In this document: in pieces, positions 7,760 through 17,133 of the stretch
Position numbering within the stretch: position 1 is the stretch's first letter
How the letters are laid out: each line of letters opens with the position of its first letter
Assembly (NCBI GenBank): GCA_020850455.1
Contig: JADZEQ010000003.1
Span: 1-51,306, forward strand
DNA: 51,306 nucleotides
From: Sphingomonadaceae bacterium
GTDB lineage: Bacteria; Pseudomonadota; Alphaproteobacteria; Sphingomonadales; Sphingomonadaceae
Reading direction: 5' to 3'
The notes under the pieces: generated by a model
Told to the model about the DNA's origin: nothing
What the model saw: the letters and a program-made list of their open reading frames with translations, nothing else
Database searches by the model: none
Made by a program: the position numbers and the translations under genes

Positions 7760-8938
7760 ATGAGAGACGCCGTCATTGTCGCCACCGCCCGTACGCCGAT
7801 TGGCCGCGCCTATCGCGGGGCGTTCAATAATACGCCGGGCGCGACGCTGGGTTCGCTGTCGCTGGCAGAGGCGGTGCGCCGCGCGGGCATTGACGGGGCA
7901 GAGGTGGACGATGTCCTGTGGGGCAGCGCGATGCAACAGGGCACGCAGTCGAGCAATATTGCCCGCCAAGTCGCGCTGCGTAGCGGCCTGCCGGTCACTG
8001 TTTCGGGCATGACGATGGATCGCCAATGTTCGTCGGGGCTGATGACCATCGCCACCGCCGCCAAGCAAATCATCGTCGACAATATGGATGTCGTGGCGGC
8101 GGGCGGTCAGGAATCGATCAGCCTAGTGCAGACCAAGGAAATGCGCGTCGCCCCCGACCGCAGCCTGATGGCGATGCACAATGCCATTTACATGCCGATG
8201 CTGCAAACCGCCGAAGTGGTGGCCAAACGCTATAATATCTCGCGCGATGCGATGGACGAATATGCGCTCCAGTCGCAGCAGCGCACCGCCGCTGCACAGG
8301 CTGCGGGCAAATTTGATGATGAAATTGTCGCCACCACATCGACGATGCTGGTCACCGACAAGGCGACCGGCGAAACCAGCGAACGCGAAGTGACGCTGAC
8401 CAAGGATGAGGGGAATCGCCCCGAAACCACGCTCGAAGGGTTGCAGAGCCTCCAGCCGGTACTTGGCCCCGATGCGACAATCACCGCGGGCAACGCCAGC
8501 CAATTGTCCGACGGTTCGTCGGCATCGATTTTGATGGAAGCGGGCATTGCCGCCAAAAAGGGGCTGACCCCGCTTGGCCGCTATGTCGGCATGGCCGCCG
8601 CGGGCACCGAACCAGATGAAATGGGCATTGGCCCTGTCTATGCAGTGCCCAAATTGCTGTCGCGCTTTGGGCTGAAAATGGACGATATCGGCCTGTGGGA
8701 ATTGAACGAAGCCTTTGCCGTCCAAGTGCTTTACTGCCGCGACACCTTGGGTATCCCCAATGAATTGCTCAACGTCAATGGCGGCGCCATCTCCATCGGC
8801 CATCCTTATGGGATGACCGGTGCGCGCTGCGTCGGCCATGCGTTGATTGAGGGGAAAAGGCGCGGCGCCAAATATGTCGTCGTCACCATGTGCGTCGGTG
8901 GCGGCATGGGCGCAGCCGGATTGTTCGAGGTTTTGTAA
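7760..8938 (+). CDS. Acetyl-CoA C-acyltransferase (thiolase)
   Basis: A full-length 392-residue thiolase. The nucleophilic cysteine is C90 in DRQCSSGL; the C-terminal catalytic elements are GHPYG (H348) and CVGGGMG (C378), with ELNEAFAVQ between them. It cleaves 3-ketoacyl-CoA with CoA or condenses two acetyl-CoA. An AGGAG site precedes the ATG. It sits between the MaoC hydratase and the carboxymuconolactone-decarboxylase-like gene, a plausible short acyl-CoA catabolic operon. Whether it is degradative or biosynthetic cannot be told from sequence. Confidence 0.93.
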   Translation: MRDAVIVATARTPIGRAYRGAFNNTPGATLGSLSLAEAVRRAGIDGAEVDDVLWGSAMQQGTQSSNIARQVALRSGLPVTVSGMTMDRQCSSGLMTIATAAKQIIVDNMDVVAAGGQESISLVQTKEMRVAPDRSLMAMHNAIYMPMLQTAEVVAKRYNISRDAMDEYALQSQQRTAAAQAAGKFDDEIVATTSTMLVTDKATGETSEREVTLTKDEGNRPETTLEGLQSLQPVLGPDATITAGNASQLSDGSSASILMEAGIAAKKGLTPLGRYVGMAAAGTEPDEMGIGPVYAVPKLLSRFGLKMDDIGLWELNEAFAVQVLYCRDTLGIPNELLNVNGGAISIGHPYGMTGARCVGHALIEGKRRGAKYVVVTMCVGGGMGAAGLFEVL

Positions 8939-8943
8939 ACCCC

Positions 8944-9534
8944 GTGAGGCTCCACGCCCCGCGGATTCAGCCGGTCGACGTCGATCGACTCGACGCCGAT
9001 CAGGCTGAAGCGCTCGCCCCGCTGACCAGCGGCGGGCGCGACATTGCGCGCACGGGCGGGCGGGTGCTCAACATATTCCGCACATTGGCGCATGCGCCAA
9101 AAGCGCTGCAATCCTTTCTTGTCTGGGGCAGCTATATATTGTCGCGCCACAATGCGCTGTCCCCGCGGAATCGCGAATTGGTCATCTTGCGCACCGGCTA
9201 TCTCTGCCGGTCGGGCTATGAATGGACGCAGCACCACCGAATCGCGCTCGACGCTGGGCTGGGCGAGGCGGAAATTGCGGCAATTCAGACAGGTGCCGAC
9301 CATCCATGCTGGTCGCCGATCGATGCCGCCATGTTGCGCGCGACCGATGAATTGGTCCGCGACCATCATGTCAGCGACGCCAGTTGGGCCGCGCTATCGC
9401 CGTTGGGCGATAAAGGGCGGATGGATCTCGTCATGACCGTCGGCCAATATACGCAAGTGTCGATGATGCTGAACAGCTTTGGCGTCCAGCTCGACCCCGG
9501 CCAGACACTCGACCCCGCGCTCGACGCGCGCTGA
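8944..9534 (+). CDS. Carboxymuconolactone decarboxylase / AhpD-like family protein
   Basis: The GTG at 8944, five bases after the thiolase stop, gives 196 residues; the frame is open upstream but would overlap thiolase. The AhpD-like core is RNRELVILRTGYLCRSGYEWTQHH (76-98), with E78, C88 and H97/H98. Only one of the two cysteines of peroxidase-type AhpD (CxxC) is present, so it is closer to the decarboxylase-like branch. The opening (MRLHAPRIQP) is typical of that group. Substrate is unknown. Confidence 0.82.
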   Translation: MRLHAPRIQPVDVDRLDADQAEALAPLTSGGRDIARTGGRVLNIFRTLAHAPKALQSFLVWGSYILSRHNALSPRNRELVILRTGYLCRSGYEWTQHHRIALDAGLGEAEIAAIQTGADHPCWSPIDAAMLRATDELVRDHHVSDASWAALSPLGDKGRMDLVMTVGQYTQVSMMLNSFGVQLDPGQTLDPALDAR

Positions 9535-9591
9535 CCCACCCCATTTCGGCAGCTTGTCGGCCGCCACAAAAATCCAATATGCCTGACGCAC

Positions 9592-9625
9592 AAAGAAAAG
9601 GGGCGGCGCCTTTCGGCACCGCCCC
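9592..9625 (-). terminator. Intrinsic terminator of the ompA-family gene
   Basis: An 11-bp G/C stem with one mismatch (9600-9610 with 9615-9625, four-base loop) is followed on the minus strand by TTTTCTTT. It lies 24 bases beyond the stop of the OmpA-like gene and between two convergent genes. Confidence 0.8.
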
Positions 9626-9649
9626 AAATCTTGAGACCGTCAGTCGGAC

Positions 9650-10771
9650 TTAGCTGCCCGAACCAGGACCGTAGTTGATTTCAACACGGCGGTTCTGGTC
9701 GTTGCGAACGCCATCGGGCGTCGGCACGCGGTTCACGGTTTCACCGAATGCGCGGGTCGTGGTGGCCGAGGCGGGGATACCGCGCGCGGACATATAGGCC
9801 TGCACATTGTTGGCGCGACGTTGCGACAGACCGACGTTGTAGGTCGGACGGCCCGATCGGTCAGCGTGACCGGCAATCATCACCGTGGTGTTGCGGCAAT
9901 TTGCATAAGCGCTGATCGCGTTGTCGAGGGTCTGGGCAGCATCAGCAGTGATGTTGTCCTTATCCCAATCGAAGAACACGATGTACGGCCCCGTGTTGCA
10001 AGCCACGACCGGCGGCGGCGGCGGAGGCGGCGGAGGCGGTGGGGGCGGCGGCGGCGGCGGCGGCGGAGCCACCGGCGGCGGCGGCGGGGCCGGCGGCTCG
10101 CCGAAGCTGTACGTCAGCGTGCCCATCAGCGAGTGCGAACGGAAACGCGTGTTGACGTCGCGGCCCAGACGATCGACCAGATCAACGCCATCGGCGTTGA
10201 AGAAGCGATACCGCAGACCAACGTCGATGTTACGGCTGATCGGCGCTTCGACGCCGGCAATCGCTTGCCATGCAAAGCCCGTGTCCGAATCATTCAGCCA
10301 GACGGGAAGTGCGAAGACCGACTTCACCTTGGTGCGTGCAACGCCGACACCACCGCCGAAGTAGCCGTGGATGCCGTCATCTTCACCAATGTCGAACAAG
10401 CCGTTCAGCATGAAGCTGAGCGCGCTCGAATTACCATTGGTGTCGCGAACGCCCAAAATGGTCGCGTTGGCGGCCGCACCACCGGGGATACCGGCAGCCG
10501 TGATGTTAAGACCATTGGCTTCGGCCTGGCGATAGCCGACTTCTACTTCGGCGCGAACCGAACCAAAGTCGTAGCCAACAACGCCACCGAAATCATAACC
10601 ATATTTGTGGTCGGCGGTGGCTGCATTGTTGAAATTGGCGATGTCGAGGGGAAGATCCTCGACAATCATCACGCCGCCCTCAACGCCCACATACCAGGCG
10701 TCGTCACGCGCCAGGGCGGGCGATGCCAGGGCAGTGGAGGCCAATGCCATAGCAACGGCAAGCTTCCTCAT
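9650..10771 (-). CDS. OmpA-family outer-membrane porin with polyproline linker
   Basis: A 373-residue protein with a signal peptide (cleavage after ALA, residue 21), an OmpA-like eight-stranded beta-barrel (about 22-225; DAWYVGVEGG start, YSFG end), a linker with 19 consecutive prolines (about 236-254), and a C-terminal OmpA peptidoglycan-binding domain (about 265-370; FFDWDKDNI, AGHADRSG, LSQRRANNVQAYM, NRRVEI). It tethers the outer membrane to peptidoglycan. It is monocistronic and has its own terminator. Confidence 0.93.
   Translation of the reverse strand: MRKLAVAMALASTALASPALARDDAWYVGVEGGVMIVEDLPLDIANFNNAATADHKYGYDFGGVVGYDFGSVRAEVEVGYRQAEANGLNITAAGIPGGAAANATILGVRDTNGNSSALSFMLNGLFDIGEDDGIHGYFGGGVGVARTKVKSVFALPVWLNDSDTGFAWQAIAGVEAPISRNIDVGLRYRFFNADGVDLVDRLGRDVNTRFRSHSLMGTLTYSFGEPPAPPPPPVAPPPPPPPPPPPPPPPPPPPVVACNTGPYIVFFDWDKDNITADAAQTLDNAISAYANCRNTTVMIAGHADRSGRPTYNVGLSQRRANNVQAYMSARGIPASATTTRAFGETVNRVPTPDGVRNDQNRRVEINYGPGSGS
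10011..10067. repeat. Polyproline-coding GGC-type trinucleotide run
   Basis: 57 bases of near-perfect GGC/GGA triplets on the plus strand encode 19 consecutive prolines in the OmpA-like linker on the minus strand. Such a run is prone to slippage and requires EF-P for translation. More proline triplets follow after a Val-Ala interruption. Confidence 0.9.
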
Positions 10772-10896
10772 GTGTATTCCCCTTAATTGCTGAACGATCT
10801 CACGCTCGGGGAGGAGCTTTACCGATAGTCAAAGGCGCGCGCAACCCGCCAAATGCGCGTTGTTGCGGCAATGCAACACTATTTTGGACGCGTTTA

Positions 10897-11343
10897 TCAT
10901 GGCGCAAAACCCGCTTTGCCCAGCATGACCAATATCGCCGCCATCGCGGCGCGGCATTCGACATCGATGGTGCTGCCGCCGCTCGGCGCTGCGGGGACGG
11001 CAAGCGCACTCCATCCGGCGGCCAATTTGCGCCAAACCTGTCCGTTGGAGCCGACGCAAACCGCAGAAAACAAGGGCATTGGCACGAATCGCCAGCCGCC
11101 TGTTGTGGATATGGCGGCTGCACCCGACGCGCCCGTCCACGCCCCGGTTGGCGCATCCCCGACGATCCAACATTGCCCGGGCAGCGGTGCGGCAGGGGGC
11201 ACATTATCCCCGACCGATTCGACGCGCATGGCCAATAGCGCATCGATCAGCGCCAGTGTTTCATTCCACGTCACTTCTTTTTGCGCCTGCCCTGCGATAA
11301 GCAAGGGCAGCGAAAAACGCGCACTCAGGGCATTTTCGGTCAT
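10897..11343 (-). CDS. DUF2793 protein, distal gene of the GTA-like cluster
   Basis: A 148-residue protein. The start LSLPLLIAGQAQKEVTWNE-like block (residues 10-27 here, FSLPLLIAGQAQKEVTWNE) is the signature of DUF2793, a family found at the end of Rhodobacterales and Sphingomonadales GTA or prophage tail modules and thought to be part of the tail tip. The middle is Ala/Gly-rich with a WRFVPMP strand. The ATG at 11343 has GGAG eight bases upstream. It is the last gene before the OmpA gene. Confidence 0.8.
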   Translation of the reverse strand: MTENALSARFSLPLLIAGQAQKEVTWNETLALIDALLAMRVESVGDNVPPAAPLPGQCWIVGDAPTGAWTGASGAAAISTTGGWRFVPMPLFSAVCVGSNGQVWRKLAAGWSALAVPAAPSGGSTIDVECRAAMAAILVMLGKAGFAP

Positions 11344-11376
11344 CAATTCCGCTCCATCTTGTCTAATTTTGCTTCA

Positions 11377-13560
11377 TCAAATGATCGGAAGTGACAGCGC
11401 CAGCGAATCGCCCGCCGCGCCGCGTTGGCGGATAAGCGCGCGCCATGGCGCGCCCGCCGCGCGCCACAGCGCAACATCCGCTGCGTCGAGCGACAATTGT
11501 GCCCCCTCCACCAGTGATTCGCGCGCCATCGCGCCCGCCTGCATCGTCACAACAAAGCGCAGCGCCGGTTCATCCATCGACACATCCAGCGCCTGATCCC
11601 AGCCAAAGCCGGCCCGACTGCGCCTCTGCCAATGGATGGTGAGCGACCCATCGCCTTGCCATTCGCAGCGGCCATGCACCGGGGAAAGCGGGCGTAATGC
11701 GCGGCCGACCTTGTCTATCGCCACGGTAACGGGCGCGGCATCGCCCATCCCCTCCAACGCCAACTGCCCGCCAACCGCCAGCGCGCTTAACCCGACCATA
11801 TCGGGGATGTGGGTCAGGCCAACTGTATCAAACAGCGCAAAGCCGCTGCCCACTGCGGTCATCGTCATGGCATCTTCGCTGCCCAGCCGCCCGCGCAGCA
11901 AATGGCTGAGCCGCCACAACCCGCCGCCCAAGGGCGCAGCATGGCCAAATTGCAGCAATTCACCCCCATCTATCAGACAGAGGTTCGCGCCGCCCAGCAG
12001 CGCGCGATCATCCGCATTGGTCAGCTGCATGTCCGCACGCAGCAATGCGACGTCGATGTGGCCAGCGCGGTCGAACAGGGCGGATTGGGGGGCGCTTTCC
12101 ATCGCCACCAACTGCCCCATGGTCGCACCCGCATTGACCGGCTGCGCATCCACCATCGCGGCACCTGCCACCGGCGAAATCGACAGGGCGGCACCGCGCC
12201 AACCCGGCCCGCTGCCATTGGCGGCGAGCCACAGCCCCCCGCTCAACCCGCCTGCATCGGCGCGCGGCACGTCGAACAACAGGCCGTGCGTCTGCCCGGG
12301 CAAGAGGTCGGGGCTGGGGAGGTGCCGCCCGCCATCGCGCGCGCCCCCAAGCGCGCCGCCGTCGCCCGAAAAATCGGGCGGCACATCAGCCAATTCCAGT
12401 TCAAACCCGTCGCCATCAATCCGCCGTCGTTCGACACACATCAGCCGCCCATCGACCAGCACCACCGACATGCCGGGCGGCAAGATGATTGCGGCTGGCC
12501 CCATCGGCCAGACCAGATTTTCCCGTTGCAACGCCGCGCGTTCGGCCAGCCCCTGCCCCAGCGCCAGCGCAGCCGCAGCATCCATCGCCGCAGGCAGGTT
12601 GACGCGTTGGCGCGCGCCGCTGCCGCCCGCCACCCGTGCCGACTGCAATTGCGATTGAAAATCACGCGCCGGATCATGGCAAAAAATCTCGATCGCTTGC
12701 GGCAATTGCCCCGATGCCGCACGGGACAGGCTGGCGCGCCGCCGCCCACCCAGCACCGCTTCGCCGATCGGCAATGGCGCGGCATTGCTGCGTGACACCC
12801 ACGCACCCGTGCCATCGCGATAAAATGTCTGGATGCTATCGATGGTGTCGAGCGCACCGCCACGCGTTGGTGCCTCATGCAGCCAGCCCGTCAGCGCCAG
12901 TGCCGCATCACCGGCCACCCCAGTATCAACGCCCATATCCAGCGCATCGCCCGCAATGTCGCCCAGCGTCAGCGGCGCGCCATCTGCCACCACCTCAAAA
13001 CTCAGCGCGGGGATGCGGTTGCCAAAGGGGGCGAGGTCAAAATCCTCCAAAACGATATAGGCGAGCCCGCGATAGGCAGGTGCATGTGCCGCCCCCTCCG
13101 CCGCGACGATCAACGGGTCGGCAGGCTGGTCGGCGTCGCCCAGATGGACACGCATCTGCACCGGGGATTTAAAGCTGCCATCGGCCCCGCGCAGCAAATT
13201 CCCCTCTGCCCAGATGCGCCCGACCGATAAAATCGGGCGCGATGACAGCGCCACCGCCATCGACACCGAATAGCTGTAACTTGTCACCTTGGGCCGCCCC
13301 TTGCCGCCCGAACGGTTGCGATGTTCGACAAAATCGGTCGCCCAGATCACCGACCCCGCCACCCGCATCTGCCCCAAAACGCGGGCAATGGGGGTGCCAT
13401 AGCTCGACGTTTGGACGCGCAAATCGCTGAGCCGCGCGCCATCCCGCCCCTTGGGTGCAAAAATCGCCCCATCGACCGACCGGCCGATCAGCGCGCCAAT
13501 CGCCCCGCCCAACGGCCCACCGATGGCGGTGCCGATGCTGGTCAAAATCAGCGTTGCCAT
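11377..13560 (-). CDS. GTA g15-like baseplate hub / phage tail protein, short form
   Basis: A 727-residue protein beginning MATLILTSIGTAIGGPLGG, the typical start of GTA hub (g15-type) proteins. It has the Phage-tail_3-like middle and a C-terminal region with LLRGRLGSEDAM, the conserved R-G-R-x-G-[ST]-E motif. GGAG precedes the ATG at 13560. The family in Rhodobacter capsulatus is about 1300 residues and includes a TIM-barrel-like domain; here that region (roughly 300+ residues) is missing and no substitute is seen in this gene. It forms the tip and central hub of the tail. Confidence 0.85.
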   Translation of the reverse strand: MATLILTSIGTAIGGPLGGAIGALIGRSVDGAIFAPKGRDGARLSDLRVQTSSYGTPIARVLGQMRVAGSVIWATDFVEHRNRSGGKGRPKVTSYSYSVSMAVALSSRPILSVGRIWAEGNLLRGADGSFKSPVQMRVHLGDADQPADPLIVAAEGAAHAPAYRGLAYIVLEDFDLAPFGNRIPALSFEVVADGAPLTLGDIAGDALDMGVDTGVAGDAALALTGWLHEAPTRGGALDTIDSIQTFYRDGTGAWVSRSNAAPLPIGEAVLGGRRRASLSRAASGQLPQAIEIFCHDPARDFQSQLQSARVAGGSGARQRVNLPAAMDAAAALALGQGLAERAALQRENLVWPMGPAAIILPPGMSVVLVDGRLMCVERRRIDGDGFELELADVPPDFSGDGGALGGARDGGRHLPSPDLLPGQTHGLLFDVPRADAGGLSGGLWLAANGSGPGWRGAALSISPVAGAAMVDAQPVNAGATMGQLVAMESAPQSALFDRAGHIDVALLRADMQLTNADDRALLGGANLCLIDGGELLQFGHAAPLGGGLWRLSHLLRGRLGSEDAMTMTAVGSGFALFDTVGLTHIPDMVGLSALAVGGQLALEGMGDAAPVTVAIDKVGRALRPLSPVHGRCEWQGDGSLTIHWQRRSRAGFGWDQALDVSMDEPALRFVVTMQAGAMARESLVEGAQLSLDAADVALWRAAGAPWRALIRQRGAAGDSLALSLPII

Positions 13561-13982
13561 AACCCCTCCCCACAATTTTGGATTCGCCAGCACGACAGGA
13601 TTGGCATCGGCGCATCCCCGGGCTGTTCCACCACCCGGCCGAGGCCCAAATGTGCATGGATGTATCCGCTATCGCTTTGAATCATCAGGTGTAATTGGCC
13701 GTTTTGGGCCGCGCCCAGCAAAATGTCGCCCGCCGCCGCCGCGCCGATCACCCGCCCTAACCCCGCCGCGTTCAGCGCCGATTCGGCCTGTTCCGCGCGC
13801 CAGCCGCGCAACGGGTAACGCGCGTCGTCGGGGGGCAGCATATGCCCTGCGGCACAGAGCGCGGCGCGCACCAGCCCGACACAATCGAGTCCATGCGCCG
13901 CATCGCGCCCGTGCAAGCGAAATGGCGTGCCAATCAAAGCGCGGGCCGCGGCCATCAGCGCCGCACCCGAAGCGCCGGTCAT
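13548..13982 (-). CDS. NlpC/P60-type tail peptidase (GTA g14-like)
   Basis: A 144-residue cysteine peptidase. The catalytic Cys is C34 in GLDCVGLV and a histidine, H98, lies in GQLHLMI; a further H-containing strand (YIHAHLGLGRVVE) follows. In GTA particles this enzyme clips peptidoglycan during DNA injection. It starts in an ATGA overlap with the DUF2163 stop, and its end overlaps the hub gene start by 13 bases. Confidence 0.85.
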   Translation of the reverse strand: MTGASGAALMAAARALIGTPFRLHGRDAAHGLDCVGLVRAALCAAGHMLPPDDARYPLRGWRAEQAESALNAAGLGRVIGAAAAGDILLGAAQNGQLHLMIQSDSGYIHAHLGLGRVVEQPGDAPMPILSCWRIQNCGEGLWQR

Positions 13983-14794
13983 CCGCCGAACCGGGTCAGT
14001 AAATCCAGCCCCGGCAAATGCGGTTCGCCGCGAAAATTGGTGATATTGGCAAAACGCGTCGCGCAGGTTGCGGCGCTTTTGTCGCAGCCTTCGACCAATT
14101 CGACTTGCCAGCCAGGCGCATCGGCAGGAACGGCGGCGCGCGCCAGTGTCAGCGATGCACCCGCCTGTGCAATAATCGGCTGGCTGGTACCGCGTAGCCG
14201 CCCGGTCAGCCAGCGCATCCGGCCAAAGACAAAAATCCCGTCGGCAAAGCTGGTATCGAGCGTCACCTGCCGCCCCGAAAGCGCCACCACCTGCGCGCGT
14301 GCATACCGCGCCGCCATCGCCACCCGGCAATCCGCATCGCCCAGTTCGGCACGACAGGCGGGGCTGGTCAGCGGCACCAAATCGGTTGCCAACAACGGGT
14401 CGGCAGCATCTATTTCCGCGCCAAAACCGCCGCCGCTGCGCGATACGCTACCCAATATGCCGCGTGAAATGGGGGTGGCGACGGGTTCGTTGGCCGACCA
14501 ATCGGTAACGAACAGCGCGACCGACGCGCCGTCAAATCGCCCGCTTGCCAAATCCGCCCCGCTCAAACTCGCATCGGCAATCGCCCCGCTGATCGACAAA
14601 GAATCGCCCGCGCGTCCCAGCGCCTGTTCGATGGCCGATGGGCGGATGCCCGGCGCGCTCGCATAATATTCGCCTGCGACCCAAAGCCCTGCATCATGGG
14701 TGGTGAAACCCAGCACACGCCCATCGCGCCGTTCAATCCGCCAACAATAGGCTAGGGTGACGAGCGGCGCGGTCAGCCAGTCGGGCGCGCTCAT
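13979..14794 (-). CDS. DUF2163 / phage BR0599-like tail protein (GTA g13-like)
   Basis: A 271-residue protein matching the GTA g13 family: an N-terminal DUF2163 part (WRIERRDGRVLGFTTHD) and a C-terminal BR0599-like part with the four-cysteine cluster C153/C160 (CRAELGDADC) and C251/C256 (CDKSAATC), positions approximate. In R. capsulatus particles this protein binds an iron-sulfur centre in the tail tip. Its start overlaps the DUF2460 stop in ATGA. The cysteines are visible; cluster binding is inferred from the family. Confidence 0.85.
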   Translation of the reverse strand: MSAPDWLTAPLVTLAYCWRIERRDGRVLGFTTHDAGLWVAGEYYASAPGIRPSAIEQALGRAGDSLSISGAIADASLSGADLASGRFDGASVALFVTDWSANEPVATPISRGILGSVSRSGGGFGAEIDAADPLLATDLVPLTSPACRAELGDADCRVAMAARYARAQVVALSGRQVTLDTSFADGIFVFGRMRWLTGRLRGTSQPIIAQAGASLTLARAAVPADAPGWQVELVEGCDKSAATCATRFANITNFRGEPHLPGLDLLTRFGG

Positions 14795-17130
14795 GCCTCA
14801 CGCACTTCGATGAGCGGTACGGCGGCAATTTCCCCCGCCAGAAATGTCGCGCGCGACACCGCCAGATGATCGTCGGCAAAACGCACCGGCACATCGAACA
14901 GAAAACCCGCGCGCAAAATAACCCCCGCTGCGGGCGGCGCGGCAAAGCGGATCACGCCGCCTTCTGCCAATGTCCAACCGCTGGTCAACGCAACACCATC
15001 ACCGCTCAGCAAAATGCTGCCCGCAACCGGGCGGGTGATGCGCCGCCACGCCACATCCGCGCCACTGCCATATGCTTTGCGCAGCGGAAAATCGCTGCGG
15101 CTGCCATCGCCCGTCCCCAAATATTGGTCGGCCATAGTGACACTGGCGTCCGGCCCGCTGGCAAAGTCGAACGGGTCGCGAAACCGGAAACCAACCGCTG
15201 GCCCGCGCCGCGCGCGATAAAAATTGAGCAGCGCTGCGACATCCCCCTCGCTCCGCACGCCCGCCCCGGCATCAAAATGGAGCAAGGCCCCATCCCAATC
15301 CGCGATGCGCTGCTCAAAGCCCGACTGGCTGGTGACAATCGCGGTTGAAAAATGCGGTTCGACCATCGCATCACGCCCGATAGCAATCGGGAAATCCACA
15401 TCGGCAAAGGCTTGCATCGTCCCCTCCCCCTCCGTCTCGAAATAGGTGAAGCCATCGCGCGCCACGTGCGGCAGCGCCCAGACAAAGGTTGCAGCATCGC
15501 CCGCCGCGCGGCTGGCCGCTGCGGCATCGGCAATTTCGCGCCATTGCATCTTGTCGGCGGCATCGCGGACAAATCCGACGAGGTGGTGGCGCGCCGACGC
15601 GGGGTAATTTAGCGCGGATATCGCCGCACGCCCCGCCGCCGACCGCCCCTTTTGCCCCGCTGTCACCCAGTCATAATCTTCGCTCTGCAACACATCAAAA
15701 GCGGGCGCCGCCCATGCGGGTGGCAGGTTGGCCCGCCGCAAATCGGGCATTTCTGCATCCAAAATCGTGGGGAGGTAGAGGAGGATGTGGGTCTGCGCCG
15801 CCCCGCTGGCGAGAGTCGCAGCTTCGTCGCGTACCGCCGCCATCAGCGCCGCGCTCGCCCCCGCCAAAATATTGCCCAAGCCATCGAGCATGGCGCACGC
15901 ACCCGCGCCCTGCACCCCCGCCAGATCGGCAATCGGCACGCTCAGGCTGCCGAGCGCCGCGCCGGTCGCTGCATCATATGCGCATAATTGCCGCCCCGGA
16001 TTGACCCACCACCATGGTTCACCAAGCTGGATTTTGACGGGCAGGCCCGCGGCGACCTGCACCGCCACAAGTGCGCGCAGCACATGCGCCAAATATCCCA
16101 TTGCCGCGCCATTGGCTGGGGAAAGGAGGGTCGATGGCGGCACCCATCCGGTCAGCGCCATGCCACCCGACGCATCGCGCTGCGCCCAGTCAGCGGGGCA
16201 AAATTCAGCAAATAATTCAAAGGATAGGGAGAATATGACCGGCCAGCCCCGCGCCGCCAGTTCGCGCGCAAAGGCCGCATGCCAAGCCAGCGCCGGGGTC
16301 GCCAGCGCCCCGCTGGACACACTCGCGCGCCACGCCCCGCCCACCCGTTCAAGCCGGGGAAAATGACTCATCCCGACATAATGGAGGATGGGGGGCGCAT
16401 AGCCCAGATGCTCCACCATCCGCACGAGCCGCTGCGGGCTGAGGTGATAGCTGTCGTCATAGGCCGTCGCGATGGAAAGCCTATGTTCGGGCAAAATCGC
16501 ATCGCCACACGGCAGAACGCAGCCCGACCCGCTGCAAATCATGTCGCGCCATTCGACCCAGGCATCAACCATCGCGCCATATTGGCTGGTCGCCGTCCCA
16601 TCATAATCGGGCGGGACGATGGAAAGGAACATCCGGTCGATATCGCCTGCAAAAACCGTCGCGCCGCCGGGGGCAAAGCCTTCGCGCAAAGCATCAAAGG
16701 GGATGGTGATTTGCGCATCCTCCCCGCTCCCCACCGCGTAATTCCACAGCCGGACAAACCAGCTGCGCGGCGCGCCATCGGCATCGCGCCCCTCAATCGT
16801 CAAAGTCGGGCCGTGGACGGCGTCGAGCGGCTTTACCCCCGCCGAAACCCAGCGAAACGTCAATGTAGTGCGCCGGTAATCGCGCCGCGTCGCATAGGCG
16901 ACGAGCGGGTGGTCGTGCCGGTCCTGCGATTCCCAGATTATGCCGGCCAGATTGTCGCGCCCGGTAAAGGCGACATCAACGCGCAGCCTGTCCGCGCCAT
17001 CCGCCACCAGCGCGGCGAGCATCGGGCGCGGAAAATCGACCGTCCAAAATCGTGGATCAAAACGGTGGATGGGCGCCACCGCGCGCACATCGTCATGGTC
17101 GGCCAATGCTGACGCAAAGTTCCACGCCAT
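14791..17130 (-). CDS. DUF2460 (GTA g12-like) protein with large N-terminal extension
   Basis: A 779-residue protein. The last ~207 residues, beginning MQAFADVDFPIAIG, are a complete DUF2460/TIGR02217 unit, which alone makes up the normal GTA g12 distal tail protein. The first ~570 residues are extra: residues 1-200 look like a beta-sandwich (IWESQDRHDHPLVAY, WFVRLWNYAVG), and about 215-565 look like an alpha/beta barrel of glycosidase type (APPILHYVGMSHF, GWPVIFSLSFELFAEF, LPVKIQLGEPWWWV, ILLYLPTI, HLVGFVRDAADKM). No frameshift separates them, so it is one polypeptide. Barrel assignment is by eye. Confidence 0.82.
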   Translation of the reverse strand: MAWNFASALADHDDVRAVAPIHRFDPRFWTVDFPRPMLAALVADGADRLRVDVAFTGRDNLAGIIWESQDRHDHPLVAYATRRDYRRTTLTFRWVSAGVKPLDAVHGPTLTIEGRDADGAPRSWFVRLWNYAVGSGEDAQITIPFDALREGFAPGGATVFAGDIDRMFLSIVPPDYDGTATSQYGAMVDAWVEWRDMICSGSGCVLPCGDAILPEHRLSIATAYDDSYHLSPQRLVRMVEHLGYAPPILHYVGMSHFPRLERVGGAWRASVSSGALATPALAWHAAFARELAARGWPVIFSLSFELFAEFCPADWAQRDASGGMALTGWVPPSTLLSPANGAAMGYLAHVLRALVAVQVAAGLPVKIQLGEPWWWVNPGRQLCAYDAATGAALGSLSVPIADLAGVQGAGACAMLDGLGNILAGASAALMAAVRDEAATLASGAAQTHILLYLPTILDAEMPDLRRANLPPAWAAPAFDVLQSEDYDWVTAGQKGRSAAGRAAISALNYPASARHHLVGFVRDAADKMQWREIADAAAASRAAGDAATFVWALPHVARDGFTYFETEGEGTMQAFADVDFPIAIGRDAMVEPHFSTAIVTSQSGFEQRIADWDGALLHFDAGAGVRSEGDVAALLNFYRARRGPAVGFRFRDPFDFASGPDASVTMADQYLGTGDGSRSDFPLRKAYGSGADVAWRRITRPVAGSILLSGDGVALTSGWTLAEGGVIRFAAPPAAGVILRAGFLFDVPVRFADDHLAVSRATFLAGEIAAVPLIEVREA

Positions 17131-17133
17131 GGC

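Noticed and set aside
10800..10896. Terminator after DUF2793
   Set aside because: A 6-bp hairpin (tgttgc/gcaaca) exists but has no T-run on the minus strand and is too weak to call.
11636..12795. Two 330-340-codon plus-strand frames opposite the tail hub gene
   Set aside because: High G+C makes spurious open frames; the opposite strand encodes the hub with clear family motifs and overlaps with its neighbours.
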